Assembly (NCBI RefSeq): GCF_002850745.1
Contig: NZ_KZ559474.1
Span: 217,032 to 281,031, forward strand
Length of the DNA: 64,000 nt
Origin: Nonomuraea indica
GTDB taxonomy: Bacteria; Actinomycetota; Actinomycetes; Streptosporangiales; Streptosporangiaceae
Direction of reading: 5' to 3'
Program-made: the position numbers and the translations under genes
Part shown: piece after piece, positions 35,444 through 43,807 of the stretch
Layout of the letters: each line of letters opens with the position of its first letter
Numbering within the stretch: the stretch's first letter is position 1
The notes under the pieces: generated by a model
Told to the model about the DNA's origin: nothing
Database searches by the model: none
Seen by the model: only the letters and a program-made list of their open reading frames with translations

Positions 35444-36487
35444 ATGATGCCGGACTTCGAGGAGTTCGAGGCCATGATCCGGCGGGCTTCCCCCGCCCAC
35501 CACCCGGCCGAGCTCGCCGACGATCTGCTGACGTGGGCCACCGGTGTCCTGGACATCTGGATACGGCCCTGGCGTGAGGCCTTCGACTTCCTGCGCAAGC
35601 TGCCGGCCGACGATCGGCGGCGTCTGGCGAAAGCCCTGGTGGACCGATACCACTCCGCCGCCGCGGACTCCGCCGACCGGACGAACGCCCTGACCTTCCT
35701 CGGAGTCATCTCCCATGGCCTGCCGGAGGACGGGCTCTCCGGCGAACGGCTCAGGAAGCTCGACGCCCTGATCGGCCGGTATTCCTTCGGGTACGGCATG
35801 CGGTTCGTGAGTTTCGCCGAGGCCGAGCTGGCAGCCGGGCGGCAGCTGCCTCCCGCGGTCGCCGCCGCCTTCCGGCGGGCAGCCCTGGACCGCTTCTCGG
35901 ACCACGACGTGTCCGCCGTGGCGAAGCGGCTCACCGAGCCGGTGCTCAACGTGGGCGAGGAGTGGGCGGAGCGGGCGCTCGCCGAGCTCCCGGGACTCGC
36001 CGCCCCGTGGCGGCGACTGCTGACGCATGCGACGACCGCCACCGCCGCCAAACCCACCGCCAGGTGGGAGAAGACGGGCCGCAAGCTGCTCGGCGAGACG
36101 GGGGCCGACACGGTGCGGGCGATCGTGCTGCCGTGGCTCAGCCTGGTCGGCCGTCCGCGGACCCTGCCCTTCAGGTCGGGCCCGGGCGAGCCCGACCACA
36201 ACCACGCCTACGATCCCTTCAACGCCAACGCGCTGCGCGGGATCGCCTGGCTGCTGTCGTTCGTGCCCCCGCACCCGGACATCGCCCCCGCCGTCGGCGC
36301 GCTCGTCGAGACCTCGCTGCACACGGTCCCCACGCTCGGGCCGCGCAACCCCAAGGTCGCCGGCGCGGGCGTGCTCGCCCTCTCCCGGATCGATCATCAC
36401 ACGGCCGTGGACGAGCTGTCGCGGCTGGCCGCCGTGGTCACCCACAGGGGCATTCTCAAGCTGATCAACACCACGCCGGTCATCTGA
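35444..36487 (+). CDS. Truncated DUF4132-like protein (N-terminal region only)
   Basis: This 347-residue protein is helical and Arg/Ala-rich. The C-terminal third (about 250-345; LLSFVPPHPDIAPAVGALVE, VAGAGVLALSRIDH, LSRLAAVVTHRGILKLIN) resembles the HEAT-like segment that precedes the DUF4132 domain in long MolR/WGR-type proteins. Those proteins normally continue several hundred residues, but here the frame ends seven residues later (TTPVI). It may therefore be a 3'-truncated gene. The assignment is by pattern memory and is tentative. The gene is solitary, with a poor RBS, and ends at a strong terminator pair. Confidence 0.55.
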   Translation: MMPDFEEFEAMIRRASPAHHPAELADDLLTWATGVLDIWIRPWREAFDFLRKLPADDRRRLAKALVDRYHSAAADSADRTNALTFLGVISHGLPEDGLSGERLRKLDALIGRYSFGYGMRFVSFAEAELAAGRQLPPAVAAAFRRAALDRFSDHDVSAVAKRLTEPVLNVGEEWAERALAELPGLAAPWRRLLTHATTATAAKPTARWEKTGRKLLGETGADTVRAIVLPWLSLVGRPRTLPFRSGPGEPDHNHAYDPFNANALRGIAWLLSFVPPHPDIAPAVGALVETSLHTVPTLGPRNPKVAGAGVLALSRIDHHTAVDELSRLAAVVTHRGILKLINTTPVI

Positions 36488-36497
36488 CGCCACACGG

Positions 36498-36519
36498 CCG
36501 CACCGGGCGGCCGGTGCGG
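36498..36519. terminator. Terminator hairpin 1 between convergent genes
   Basis: CCGCACCGG (36498-36506) pairs perfectly with CCGGTGCGG (36511-36519) around the loop GCGG, 11 bases after the plus-strand stop. Confidence 0.8.
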
Positions 36520-36523
36520 TGGT

Positions 36524-36566
36524 CGTGTCCGGGGCCGGCGGGGTCCCGTCGCCGGCCCCGGACACG
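36524..36566. terminator. Terminator hairpin 2 between convergent genes
   Basis: A perfect 17-bp stem (36524-36540 with 36550-36566; core GTGTCCGGGGCCGGCG) has a nine-base loop. It ends three bases before the stop of the minus-strand gene. Two consecutive hairpins suggest one for each direction. Confidence 0.85.
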
Positions 36567-36568
36567 CG

Positions 36569-37585
36569 TCACTGCTGGGCCGGAGGCTCCGGCAGCGGGG
36601 TCTCGCCGGGCTGGGCGGTGCCGGTCGGGTCCACCGGGGGTTCCGGGAGCTCCGAGGGCGGCGCGTCGCCCGTGGGCGGCGGGCAGACCGGGACATCCGG
36701 CGGGGCCGGGGTCGGGGAGTCCGTCGGCGTCGTTCCCGGGGGAGGGACGTCCGTGGGGGCCGGGAGCGTCGGGGTCGGGGGAGGGACGTCCGTGGGGGCA
36801 GGGATCGTCGGGGTCGGGGGTGTGGGGGGCGGGGTGCCGTCCGGCGAGGTCTGGCCCAGAGCGGTTTGGGTCGTGGGCGCCGGAGTCGCCGAGCCGGCCA
36901 TCGCGGGGTCGGGCGGGGTGGTGTCCCAGGGGGCGGGGGTGCCGGAGGGGACGGGCGTCTGGGGCGGGAGCGGCCGGCAGGTGACGGTGACCGTCGCGGC
37001 CGGGGGCGCCGGCGGGGTGAGCGTGACGGTGGCCTCGTGCGTCACCGTGGCCTGCTGGGTGACCGTCGCGGTGACCGTGGCCGGGTCCGCGGGGGCGGGA
37101 GTGGCGGTGACGGTGACCGTCGGCGCGGTGGCCTTGGGCGTGGCCGTCACGGTGCGGGTGGGCCACGGCAGCACCTTGGCGGTGATCCTGGGCTTGCCGC
37201 GCGTCTTGTAGGTGCCCTTGCCGAGCTTCCTGGTGACCTGCCCCGCGCCCGTGGTGACGGGAATCCGCGCGGTGGCGATTTTGCAGGAGGTGCCCTTGCA
37301 CACCCGCTGCCTGACCGTGAAGCGCGCCGCGCCGTCGTAGGCGATGGAGACGTTCAGGTGCGAGACGCCGCCCTTCTTGACGACCTTCGCCTTGGCGGTG
37401 TACTTCCCGAGTTTGGGAGTGGGTGTCGAAGTCGGGGATGGGGTGGCGCTCCTGGCCACCACCACCCGGAGAGGGGGGTCGGTCAAACCTAAGGGATCTG
37501 CCGTCGACGTCTGGGTGATCGCGACTCCGCCGGCGCCGGCGAGGGCTATGGCGCCGACCAGCGCGCCCAGAGTGGTGAGTCTCAT
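36569..37585 (-). CDS. Secreted protein with Thr/Pro-rich C-terminal stalk
   Basis: I choose ATG 37585 (338 residues) because a promoter (37620-37649) sits across the longer alternative start. A signal peptide (RLTTLGALVGAIALAGAGG) leads to a small basic domain (about 55-150; KLGKYTAKAKVVKKGG, two cysteines in CKGTSC). It then becomes a long low-complexity stalk: TVTVTATP/ATVTVT repeats to about 205, and PPTPTIPAPTDVPP repeats to the end. No LPXTG or C-terminal anchor is seen, so it may be secreted or held by the stalk in the wall. The small domain resembles no enzyme I know. It is divergent from an HEXXH protein, 75 bases apart. Confidence 0.7.
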   Translation of the reverse strand: MRLTTLGALVGAIALAGAGGVAITQTSTADPLGLTDPPLRVVVARSATPSPTSTPTPKLGKYTAKAKVVKKGGVSHLNVSIAYDGAARFTVRQRVCKGTSCKIATARIPVTTGAGQVTRKLGKGTYKTRGKPRITAKVLPWPTRTVTATPKATAPTVTVTATPAPADPATVTATVTQQATVTHEATVTLTPPAPPAATVTVTCRPLPPQTPVPSGTPAPWDTTPPDPAMAGSATPAPTTQTALGQTSPDGTPPPTPPTPTIPAPTDVPPPTPTLPAPTDVPPPGTTPTDSPTPAPPDVPVCPPPTGDAPPSELPEPPVDPTGTAQPGETPLPEPPAQQ

Positions 37586-37619
37586 AATCCTGCTCTTTTT
37601 GGAGATTTCAGGACGACGA

Positions 37620-37649
37620 TCATTATTCCGAGTTGTCAAGATTGGTCAA
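37620..37649 (-). promoter_or_regulatory. Sigma-70-type promoter of the Thr/Pro-rich protein gene
   Basis: On the minus strand, -35 TTGACC (37644-37649) and -10 TAATGA (37620-37625) are 18 bases apart in an AT-rich pocket. It lies 35 bases before the chosen ATG and overlaps the leader of the divergent HEXXH gene. Confidence 0.55.
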
Positions 37650-37660
37650 GGCTGAGACGC

Positions 37661-38074
37661 ATGGATGGCAGGTACCGGTTCCGGAAGGTGGCGAACTATC
37701 TCAACCTCGCCACGCCCCTCGGCCTGCTGATCTCCGTGGCCGGCGGCGCCACCCGGCGGCCAGGGCCCGACGGCCTCGTGCTCGCCTGCGGTTACCGCCA
37801 CCGCTTCCCCGTCGCGGGCGCCTTCACCGTCGGGAACGTCGTCCTCACCAGGGCCGACACCCTCGACGAGCGGCTGATCCGGCACGAGGCCAGGCACGCC
37901 ACCCAGTGGGCGTGGTGCGCCGGGCTGCCCATGCTCCCGCTCTACCTGCTGTCCATGCTGGTGTCGGTGCTGCTGTGCGGACACCAGGCCTCGTACAACG
38001 TCTTCGAACGCCTGGCGGGGCTCGACGACGGCGGCTACCCCCACGCCCCCCTGTGGTGGCGAAGACGCAGGTAG
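37661..38074 (+). CDS. Small membrane protein with HEXXH motif (putative metallopeptidase-like)
   Basis: The 137-residue protein has HEARH (75-79), the HEXXH zinc motif, in the sequence IRHEARHATQWAW, close to a membrane helix at 86-106 (LPMLPLYLLSMLVSVLL). Another hydrophobic segment spans about 15-29. The HE-x-RH-x-TQ context resembles DUF4157-like and M-family domains, but the protein is too short to carry the usual third ligand and full fold. It could be a small membrane peptidase or only an inactive relative. It begins 75 bases from the divergent Thr/Pro-rich protein, a possible partner or target. Confidence 0.7.
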   Translation: MDGRYRFRKVANYLNLATPLGLLISVAGGATRRPGPDGLVLACGYRHRFPVAGAFTVGNVVLTRADTLDERLIRHEARHATQWAWCAGLPMLPLYLLSMLVSVLLCGHQASYNVFERLAGLDDGGYPHAPLWWRRRR

Positions 38075-38121
38075 CCGGGCCTGTGCGTGACTGATCCGTC
38101 ACACAGGGCAGAGAGGCGTCC

Positions 38122-39234
38122 ATGACGCACGAGACTCTCCCCCAGCCTCGGTGGCCCCGCGACTTCAAGGACCGGCTCACCGCGCCCCTTCCGGAGTTCC
38201 GCGAACTGTTCAACGTCACCTGGTACGGAGGTCTGCGTCCCGGTGCGGGGGACGCCGACCAGATACCGGTGCGGCGCGCCGGCGGGCTGCCGCGCCCGCC
38301 GGCCGGCGAGACCATGGTCACCTGGGTCGGCCACTCCACGTTCGTGCTGCAGGTGGACGGGCTGACGATCCTGACGGACCCCGTCTGGTCGCGGCGCATC
38401 CCGGGCGTGCGGCCCCGCCTGACGCCGCCCGGCGTCGCCTGGAGCGACCTGCCACGGATCGACGCCGTCGTGATCAGCCACAACCACTACGACCACCTGG
38501 ACGCCCCCACGATCCGCAGGCTGCCCAGGGACACCCCGGTCCTCGTGCCGGCGCGGCTGCGGCGCTGGTTCACCCGGCGCGGATTCACCGAGGTCACCGA
38601 GCTGGACTGGTGGGAGACGGCCCGCGTCCGCGGCGTCACGTTCGACTTCGTGCCGGCGCACCACTGGAGCAAGCGAACCCCCTGGGACACCTGCAAGACG
38701 CTCTGGGGCGGTTGGGTGGTCGGCCGGTCGGTCTACTTCGCCGGCGACACCGGGTACGGCCCGCGGCTGGCCGAGATCGGCGAACGTTTCCCCGGGCTGG
38801 ACCTGTCGCTGATGCCGGTCGGCGGGTACGAGCCGCACTGGCACACCAAGGCGGCGCACGTCGACCCGGCCGAGGCCGTGCGCGGCCACCTGGACGTGGG
38901 GGCCCGGCGGATGTCCACCATGCACTGGGGCACGTTCGTGCTGTCCGGCGAGCCGCTGCTCACGCCCGTACGGCAGGCACGGGAGGAATGGGCGGCAAGA
39001 GGGCTGCCCCGGGAGGACCTGTGGGACCTGGCGGTCGGCGAGTCGAGGGCGTTCATGCCGGCCGGCCGGCACACGGCGGCCGGACGGCGGCGGCCCCAGC
39101 CCGCCGCGGCCGGCGTCTCCCGTCGCCTCCACGGCGACCACCCGCACGGCCGGAGCCCTTTCGGCGGCCAGGTGCCGGCGGGACGGGAGGTGGCGGGACG
39201 GGAGGTGGCGGGACGGGAGGTGGCGACGCCCTGA
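38122..39234 (+). CDS. Metallo-beta-lactamase-fold hydrolase (NAPE-PLD/UlaG-like)
   Basis: The 370-residue enzyme has the MBL metal motif HNHYDH (120-125), preceded by TWVGHSTFVLQVDG and ILTDPVWSRR. Later ligand motifs are AHHWSKR (about 189), FAGDTGYG (about 212) and STMHWGTF (about 268). These match the NAPE-phospholipase-D / UlaG-like branch (phosphodiesterase or lactonase). The C-terminal 55 residues are a low-complexity extension. Its last part is encoded by 15-bp tandem repeats (GREVA, about 39180-39230), so the ending is probably recent. The substrate is unknown. It ends in a hairpin that overlaps the stop codons of both convergent genes. Confidence 0.9.
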   Translation: MTHETLPQPRWPRDFKDRLTAPLPEFRELFNVTWYGGLRPGAGDADQIPVRRAGGLPRPPAGETMVTWVGHSTFVLQVDGLTILTDPVWSRRIPGVRPRLTPPGVAWSDLPRIDAVVISHNHYDHLDAPTIRRLPRDTPVLVPARLRRWFTRRGFTEVTELDWWETARVRGVTFDFVPAHHWSKRTPWDTCKTLWGGWVVGRSVYFAGDTGYGPRLAEIGERFPGLDLSLMPVGGYEPHWHTKAAHVDPAEAVRGHLDVGARRMSTMHWGTFVLSGEPLLTPVRQAREEWAARGLPREDLWDLAVGESRAFMPAGRHTAAGRRRPQPAAAGVSRRLHGDHPHGRSPFGGQVPAGREVAGREVAGREVATP

Positions 39235-39277
39235 CCCGCCCGCACGCGGTCCGGGCCCGCGCCGCCCCGGGTCAGGG
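39229..39277. terminator. Hairpin spanning both stop codons of convergent genes
   Basis: CCCTGACCCG (39229-39238) pairs with CGGGTCAGGG (39268-39277) across 29 bases. The arms contain the stop codons of the MBL gene (39232-39234) and of the penicillin acylase gene (39272-39274). Confidence 0.55.
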
Positions 39278-41965
39278 ACGCAGGCGCAGGGTGTGCACGG
39301 CGGCCGCCTTGACCGATTCCGGCGTGGAGAGCATCGGCAGCAGCTCACCTCTCGCCCACAGCGCCGCCTGATCCCGGTAGTTGGCGTGGAAGGCGTGCCC
39401 GGACGCCCCGGTCAGGTTGATCCAGCCGGACTTGTCGAGGTCGCCCAGGTCCACGACCATCCGCATCGACGGCACGGCCGTGACCTCGTACCCCTTCTGC
39501 ACGTTCCAGCCGGTCGCGTTGACCGCGTCCTTCCCGCCGGGCACGGACAGCGGCCCGCGGTTGAACAGCGCCTCGATCGGCGCGATGCCCGAGGTGCCGA
39601 GCGTGGCGTGGGTGAGCGTGAGCCGGTGCAGGTCGCCCCAGCGCCAGGCCCCGACCTCGTCGCCGAGCAGTTCCGACAGCTCCTGGTAGGCGCCGGCCAT
39701 CGCCTGGCGGAGGATGTCGTCGCGCGTCTCCTTCAGGTTCCTCGTCGTGGTGTCGTCCCAGAACGGGTCGTCAGGCTGGTCGAGCAGCCGCCTGACCACC
39801 TCGTACCACCGGTCGCCGCCGGTCGCCCTCGCGCCCTCGGGCAGGTCGTCGTCGAAGGCCGCCCTGAGCAGATGCCGCCAGACCGCGTTGAAGTACGCCG
39901 CCGGGGCCGAGCCGGTGTCCTGCGATCCGTCCCAGCCTTTCAGCAGGTCCCTGGCCCGCATGCTCGGGCCCGCCAGCGTGACCTTCATGAGGGCGGGCAC
40001 CAGGGTCGTGGCCAGGCCGTTGTGCGTGTCCTGCTGGATGCGGCCCATCACGGCCGCGTCCACCTTGTCCTTGTCGATCTCCTGCCGCAGCCGTTCGACG
40101 ATGCGCTGCGAGCGGTACCCGTACGACCAGTCCTCAGTCAGCAGCGGCTGGTAGCGCCTGGGGTCGATCACGGCGTTGTTGGCCGTGACGACGAAGCCGT
40201 CGGCGGGGTTGGTCACGGTCGGGAGCTGGTCGTGGGGGATCGGGGCGGTGTTCCACTCGTACTCGCCCGTCCAGCCGGGAACCGGCCAGGTGCCGTCGCC
40301 CTTCTCCCGGATGGGGATGCGGCCGGGCGCCTGGTAGCCGATGTTGCCCTCGGTGTCGGCGTAGACGAGGTTCTGCGCCGGCACCTCGAACAGCTCGGCG
40401 GCGGCCCTGAACTCGTGCCAGTCCGTCGCCCCGTTCATCGCGAAGATCGCGTCGGCGGTCCTGCCGGGCATCAGCGCGGTCCACTGCAGCGCCACGGCGT
40501 TCGCGTCGCCGCCGGGCCGCGCGTCTCCCATCACCTCGTCGATCAGCGGCCCGTGCCGGGTGCTCCTGACCTTGTGGGTGACGGTGCCGCCGCCCGCCAC
40601 CTTGATCTTCTCCTCCCGGGTCTCCAGCTTGAGCCGCTCGCCCTTGTACAGGTACGTCTCGCCCTCGACCTGCTCCAGGAAGAGGTCGGCCACGTCGGGC
40701 CCGAGGTTGGTGAAGCCCCAGGCGATCTTGTCGGTGTGCCCGATGACGACACCGGGGACGCCGGAGAAGGTGAATCCCGTGACGTCGTACGAGCACTGCT
40801 CGGTCAGCTTGCGGCAGTGCAGCCCCGCCTGGTACCAGACGGCCGGCATCGAGGCCGACAGGTGGGGGTCGTTGGCCAGCAGCGGCTTGCCGCTCTTGGT
40901 GTGCTCGCCGGAGACGACCCACGAGTTGGACCCGACACCGGCGCGGTCGGCGGTGCTCATCGTGCCGGGCAGCGCGTCGAGCGCCCTGGCCGCGCGGGCC
41001 AGCGCCTCGGTGCCCGCCGGGCCGGGTGCGGTGTCGTCCCGGCCGGCTCGTACGGCGTCTCCCGTGCGGCCGCCGGCCGTCGTGTCCGGGCCGTCCTGGA
41101 TGCTCCGGGTGCTGGTTCGGGCGCCCTGCCGGGGGCTGCCCGCGTCCAGCCGGCCCCGGCTCTGGTCCTGGCCGTCCCGCGCCTCCGGCTGCCGGGGGGT
41201 GGCCCGCTGATCGAACCGGTCCCGCGCGATCGCGCCCTGGGTGACGATCGAGACGTGCCGGTCGTACGGGTATGCGGGGTAGAGCTGCTCCACCCGCTCG
41301 CGGGGCAACGTGGCGGCGATCAGCGCGCGGTCGATCTCGTCCTCGACGTTGGAGCGCAGGTCCCACGCCATGGCCTTGAGCCAGGCGACGGAGTCGAGCG
41401 CGGTCCAGGGCTCGGGCGTGTAGCCGCCGTTCTGGACCTTGAGCACGGAGTATTCGAGGCTCCGGTCGGAGGCGTTGGGGTTGGCGCGGAGCCAGGCGTT
41501 GACCCCTTTGGCGTACGAGTCGAGGTAGCGGCGGGTGCGGTCGGCCAGCTCGGGCAGCTCCTGCTCGGCCACCCGGCGCCAGCCCATGGTCCTGATGGCC
41601 TTGTCGCTGTCGAGCGTGGCCTTGCCGAACAGCTCGGACAGCCGTCCAGCGGTGACGTGGCGCCGGAAGTCCATCTCCCAGAACCGGTCCTGGGCGTGCA
41701 CGAAGCCCTGGGCCGCGAAGAGGTCCTCGGCCGTGTCCGCGTAGATGTGCGGGATTCCCGATTTATCCCGATAAATCTCCACGTTCCCGGCTAAGCCGGG
41801 CAGGCGGATGGTGCCGTCCACCTGGGGGAACGACTTGCGCACCGTGTAGACGACGACGCCGCCGAGCACCAGCGCGAGAGCGAGGATCACGGTCAACACC
41901 CGCGCCGGCCAGCGCAGGGGCGACGGCATCCACGCGTACGGTCTCAACCTCACGAATCCTCCCAT
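39272..41965 (-). CDS. Penicillin acylase-family Ntn hydrolase
   Basis: This 897-residue precursor has an N-terminal membrane anchor (about 22-41), the alpha chain (about 48-250), a disordered linker (about 250-335; Arg/Asp/Gly/Gln-rich) and the beta chain starting at the autoprocessed Ser346 (AGVGSNSWVVSG). The beta chain shows the typical family motifs (LANDPHLSASMP, GPLIDEV, NAVALQWTA). The family hydrolyses amide bonds of penicillins or acyl-homoserine lactones. The substrate cannot be deduced. The ATG at 41965 lacks an RBS. The GTG four codons later follows GGGAGGA at very short spacing, so the start is uncertain by a few residues. A leader of about 325 bases upstream is featureless. Confidence 0.9.
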   Translation of the reverse strand: MGGFVRLRPYAWMPSPLRWPARVLTVILALALVLGGVVVYTVRKSFPQVDGTIRLPGLAGNVEIYRDKSGIPHIYADTAEDLFAAQGFVHAQDRFWEMDFRRHVTAGRLSELFGKATLDSDKAIRTMGWRRVAEQELPELADRTRRYLDSYAKGVNAWLRANPNASDRSLEYSVLKVQNGGYTPEPWTALDSVAWLKAMAWDLRSNVEDEIDRALIAATLPRERVEQLYPAYPYDRHVSIVTQGAIARDRFDQRATPRQPEARDGQDQSRGRLDAGSPRQGARTSTRSIQDGPDTTAGGRTGDAVRAGRDDTAPGPAGTEALARAARALDALPGTMSTADRAGVGSNSWVVSGEHTKSGKPLLANDPHLSASMPAVWYQAGLHCRKLTEQCSYDVTGFTFSGVPGVVIGHTDKIAWGFTNLGPDVADLFLEQVEGETYLYKGERLKLETREEKIKVAGGGTVTHKVRSTRHGPLIDEVMGDARPGGDANAVALQWTALMPGRTADAIFAMNGATDWHEFRAAAELFEVPAQNLVYADTEGNIGYQAPGRIPIREKGDGTWPVPGWTGEYEWNTAPIPHDQLPTVTNPADGFVVTANNAVIDPRRYQPLLTEDWSYGYRSQRIVERLRQEIDKDKVDAAVMGRIQQDTHNGLATTLVPALMKVTLAGPSMRARDLLKGWDGSQDTGSAPAAYFNAVWRHLLRAAFDDDLPEGARATGGDRWYEVVRRLLDQPDDPFWDDTTTRNLKETRDDILRQAMAGAYQELSELLGDEVGAWRWGDLHRLTLTHATLGTSGIAPIEALFNRGPLSVPGGKDAVNATGWNVQKGYEVTAVPSMRMVVDLGDLDKSGWINLTGASGHAFHANYRDQAALWARGELLPMLSTPESVKAAAVHTLRLRP

Positions 41966-42290
41966 CTCGCGCGCCGGATCCTAAGTCTGACAGTTCGCGA
42001 TCACTCCTCCGGCCCCTCGTTCACGGACCTCCTGTTACGGCACGGCCAAGCAGGCCGCCACCCGCCGCACGGGGCCGGGGGCCTCCAGGAAGACGCCCGC
42101 TGACCGGTCCGTGGCCGGCCGCCGTCACGGCGCCGCGCCGGCCGCCTGAGCGGTGAACCGACGGCCCGGAACGCCGGCTTCGGGGTGACAGCCGGACCGG
42201 CGGCCACGCGACTGGCCGGGACGGCGTCCAGCACGCGGGCGACCGGGGAGGCCAGGAGGACGGCCGGGGACGGAGCGTCCGGGAGGGAGG
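41966..42290. other. 325-base intergenic region, no gene seen
   Basis: This gap lies between the start of the penicillin acylase gene and the end of the CysRS-like gene. It contains no open frame with RBS and no strong hairpin. TTAGGAT shortly before the acylase start (minus strand, about 41977) could be a -10 element, but no convincing -35 is present. Confidence 0.5.
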
Positions 42291-43535
42291 TCAGAGGGTG
42301 GGGGCGGGGGCGCGGCCGATCTCCGCGGACAGGTCGAGGGCGAGCACCTGGTCCAGGCGCAGGAACGACTCGAACTTCGCCCCCGCCGCCACCGAGTCGT
42401 CGCCGTCGAGGTCGCGCAGCGCCCGGAGGGCCGCCGGGGTGTCGAGGTCGTCGTCCAGGGCAGCCTCGACGCGCTCCACGTACCCCGACGACAGGGGCGC
42501 GCTGGGCGACTCGGCCCACCCGGCCACCCGCGCCCGCCAGCGCCGTACCTCGCGGTCGGCGTCCCGCAGCAGGTCCCAGGTGAGGTGCACCGGCTCCCGG
42601 TAGTGGTGCTCCAGGTACGCCAGCCGCACCGCGAGCGGATCCAGCCCCGCCTCGGTCACCTGCTCCGCCGACAGCGCCGGCCCGTCGAACCGGACCGGCC
42701 CGCCGGTCACCACGTGCCCGGTTTCGAGCAGCGGCTCGTCGCCGTGCGACGGCGCGTGACCGCCCGCCACGAGGATGTCCACGCGCGCCCCCAGCGACCG
42801 CCTGGCCGCGGCCTGGCACCGCACGCCGGCGGTAGGCGCGCCGCGCCCCCAGGGCGAGTCCCACGCGGGCTCGCCGCCGGACACGGCCCACAACACCGGA
42901 TCGACGTCCCCACCGGGGGGAGCCCCCTGCGCCCCGGTCATGCCACCCTGGGCAATGCTCCCCGATCGCCCCTCACCACCGGCGAGCGCAGGGCCACCAG
43001 AGGGCGCCGCGTGACCAGATGGGGCCGCGGCACCGGGGGACGCCGCGGCACCGGGGGACGCCGCGGCACCGGGGGACGCTGCGGCACCGGGGGACGCTGC
43101 GGCACTGGGAGACGCTGCGGCACCGGAGGGCGCCGGGTGGTCGTCGGCGGGGGCGCCGAGGCGGACCGAGCCGTCCGGGGCCAGGTGAGCCCGGCCTCGC
43201 TCCACCAGCCCGGCGATCAGCTCGACCGCCGCCTCGGCCGCCTCGTCCGCCAGGGGCTCGTGCTCCGGCGGCCGCAGGTTCAGCGCGCCCGCCACCCGCC
43301 GGAAGGCGCCGAGAGCCGCGGGGTCGCCGCCGGGGAGCGGACCCCGGCAGGCCACCACACGCACCCGCCGGCTCTCCAGGAGCCTGCGGATCACGTCGGC
43401 CAGCACGTGGGGGCGCAGGTCGCCCAGATGCCCCGACGGCTCGGCGGACGCGGGGGTACAGGTGTGCAGCCGCACGGCCCTGCCGGGCGCGAGCTCCCCG
43501 GTGCGGCCGGTCAGCGCGTCGTGGATCCGCAACAT
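42291..43535 (-). CDS. Degenerate cysteinyl-tRNA synthetase paralogue
   Basis: The 414-residue protein follows the CysRS scaffold: LRIHDALTGRTGELAPG, LHTC (Cys26 where CysRS has its first zinc Cys) and HLGD (36-39) in place of the HIGN signature. LADVIRRLLESRRVRVVAC follows, and later VRCQAAARRSLG (Cys240) and GGHAPSHGDEPLLE, in place of the zinc-ligand GGIDLIFPHHENE region. No KMSKS loop is present and the anticodon-binding C-terminus is shortened. Residues about 135-200 are an Ala/Ser/Pro/Gly insert built of six 18-bp repeats. It is therefore unlikely to charge tRNA. It may be a ligase-like or defunct paralogue. MshC was considered but its signatures are absent. The start is ATG 43535. Confidence 0.7.
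   Translation of the reverse strand: MLRIHDALTGRTGELAPGRAVRLHTCTPASAEPSGHLGDLRPHVLADVIRRLLESRRVRVVACRGPLPGGDPAALGAFRRVAGALNLRPPEHEPLADEAAEAAVELIAGLVERGRAHLAPDGSVRLGAPADDHPAPSGAAASPSAAASPGAAASPGAAASPGAAASPGAAAPSGHAAPSGGPALAGGEGRSGSIAQGGMTGAQGAPPGGDVDPVLWAVSGGEPAWDSPWGRGAPTAGVRCQAAARRSLGARVDILVAGGHAPSHGDEPLLETGHVVTGGPVRFDGPALSAEQVTEAGLDPLAVRLAYLEHHYREPVHLTWDLLRDADREVRRWRARVAGWAESPSAPLSSGYVERVEAALDDDLDTPAALRALRDLDGDDSVAAGAKFESFLRLDQVLALDLSAEIGRAPAPTL
43027..43134 (-). repeat. 18-bp coding tandem repeat, 6 units, in the CysRS-like gene
   Basis: Units begin at 43027, 43045, 43063, 43081, 43099 and 43117 and encode GAAASP on the minus strand. Copies are nearly identical, showing recent expansion inside the catalytic region of the degenerate synthetase. 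Confidence 0.9.
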
Positions 43536-43590
43536 CCTCCGAGCCTAACCAGCCGCGCGCCCCTCGACCGTCGCGGGGACGGGCCGGGTG

Positions 43591-43790
43591 CCCCGCTGCG
43601 GCTCTCCGGGATCGGCCGCGCGCCACTCAGCCCTCCGGAGCCGGACGGGTGCCGCTGCGGTTCCTCGGGATCGGCCGCGCGCCGCCGCAGCCCTCCGGGG
43701 CCGGACGGCTGCCGCTGCGGTTCCTCGGGATCGGCCGCGCCGCCGCAGCCCTCCGGGGCCGGACGGCTGCCGCCGCAGAAGCGGAGGGCG
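43591..43790. repeat. 60-bp tandem repeat, about 3.3 units, between genes
   Basis: Units of 59-60 bases each contain CTCGGGATCGGCCGCGC (or CTCCGGGATCGGCCGCGC), starting near 43604, 43665 and 43725, followed by GCAGCCCTCCGGGGCCGGAC. The array fills the 272-base gap between the start of the CysRS-like gene and the stop of the sigma4-like gene and has no credible coding frame. Confidence 0.85.
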
Positions 43791-43807
43791 GCCGGGTGTG
43801 CCGCCGG

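Noticed and set aside
42291..43535. Identification as MshC (mycothiol ligase)
   Set aside because: The MshC motifs around its HxGH and the KMSKS-like loop are missing. mshB elsewhere in the window does not make this gene MshC.
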